21,702 bases of DNA from SIG452 sp045541975. Lineage in GTDB: Bacteria > Bacillota > Clostridia > UMGS1840. The position numbers and the translations under genes were made by a program. The stretch spans positions 1-21,702 of the forward strand of contig JAZQKB010000029.1 in the NCBI GenBank assembly GCA_045541975.1. The letters run 5' to 3'. Each line of letters begins with the position of its first letter. Within the stretch, counting starts at the first letter, position 1. This document shows, in pieces, positions 21,519-21,702 of this stretch. The notes below the pieces were generated by a model. It made no database searches. It had not been told where the DNA came from and saw nothing but the letters and a program-made list of their open reading frames with translations.

Positions 21519-21595
21519 GGTCCGGTAGTTCAGTTGGTAAGAATGCCAGCCTGTCACGCTGGAGGTCGAGGGTTCGAGCCCCTTCCGCGTCGCCA
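21519..21595 (+). tRNA. tRNA-Asp (anticodon GUC) with an acceptor-stem mismatch
   Basis: The cloverleaf is normal in the D arm (GTTC/GAAT), anticodon arm (CCAGC-CTGTCAC-GCTGG), T arm (GAGGG-TTCGAGC-CCCTT) and encoded GCCA. The acceptor GGTCCGG/CCGCGTC has two G-U wobbles (2-71, 3-70) next to a C4-C69 mismatch (21522 with 21588), which is unusual for tRNA-Asp. The discriminator G73 and the GUC anticodon, the main identity elements, are intact. Confidence 0.9.
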
Positions 21596-21600
21596 CGAAG

Positions 21601-21638
21601 GAACGTTGACGTTGATGCAATGTCGGCGTTCTTTTTTT
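21601..21638 (+). terminator. Terminator of the tRNA operon
   Basis: Stem GAACGTTGAC/GTCGGCGTTC (21601-21610 with 21622-21631, two G-U pairs) followed by seven T residues. Confidence 0.9.
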
Positions 21639-21667
21639 GAATGTTATCTATTCAGTCAGGTAAATTG

Positions 21668-21696
21668 TGATTTATCGAGCAAAGCTCGATAAATCA
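21668..21696. repeat. Perfect 12-base-pair palindrome at the window edge
   Basis: TGATTTATCGAG and CTCGATAAATCA flank the loop CAAAG. There is no T run after it on the plus strand, so it is not an obvious terminator of the tRNA operon. It shares GCAAAG and TCGATA words with the palindromic mosaic near 14650 and may belong to the same dispersed repeat family. Confidence 0.55.
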
Positions 21697-21702
21697 GAAA
21701 AG

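Noticed and set aside
1..21702. CRISPR array, rRNA genes, transposase or integrase genes
   Set aside because: No regularly spaced repeats, rRNA motifs or recombinase proteins were seen on either strand. The integrase of the left island, if any, must lie outside the window.

Overview
The window looks like chromosomal DNA of an uncultured, anaerobic, Gram-positive gut bacterium of the Clostridia. The reasons are AGGAGG-type ribosome sites, TTGACA/TATAAT promoters with 17-base spacers, U-tailed hairpin terminators, a T-box leader, lipoproteins, CCA-encoding tRNA genes and a formyltetrahydrofolate synthetase. The first 3.45 kb are visibly more AT-rich, favour AGA/AAA/GAA codons and read as a foreign island. 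No species assignment is possible from the sequence alone.

Layout. (1) 1-3450: the right end of a probable integrated element. It holds the tail of a small unknown gene, then a tightly packed operon: a C5-cytosine methyltransferase, an Eco47II-type (GGNCC) restriction endonuclease, a Nudix hydrolase and a gene of unknown function. Right of it, at 3461-3517, is an orphan 3' end of a rubrerythrin gene with its own terminator. This is what remains when an element inserts into the 3' part of a gene. (2) 3658-7989 (minus): a 1443-residue secreted multi-module beta-sandwich protein with a PEPT linker and no visible catalytic domain. (3) 8289-10959 (plus): a T-box riboswitch, whose specifier reads best as AUC (Ile), upstream of an unusual XRE-HTH + cupin + acyl-CoA synthetase fusion. 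(4) 11017-14473: a ketopantoate-reductase-family gene, a small membrane protein and two convergent lipoproteins, each with its own promoter. (5) 14793-18019 (minus): an apparently cytoplasmic GH89 alpha-N-acetylglucosaminidase and a cysteine synthase. (6) 18154-21104 (plus): a structured leader, then fhs, tsaE and tsaB. (7) 21272-21638: a tRNA operon, Met(CAU)-Val(UAC)-Asp(GUC), followed by a palindromic repeat at the window edge.

How the parts may work together. The left island is a self-contained defence cassette. The secreted binding protein and the GH89 enzyme suggest contact with, and use of, host or mucin-type glycans, but they are separate transcription units. The most intriguing unit is the T-box-controlled acyl-CoA synthetase. 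An uncharged-tRNA switch ahead of an acid-activating enzyme suggests that it serves amino-acid synthesis from a carboxylic acid, for example 2-methylbutyrate to isoleucine via the CoA thioester and reductive carboxylation. That is an inference; no oxidoreductase gene lies in the window.
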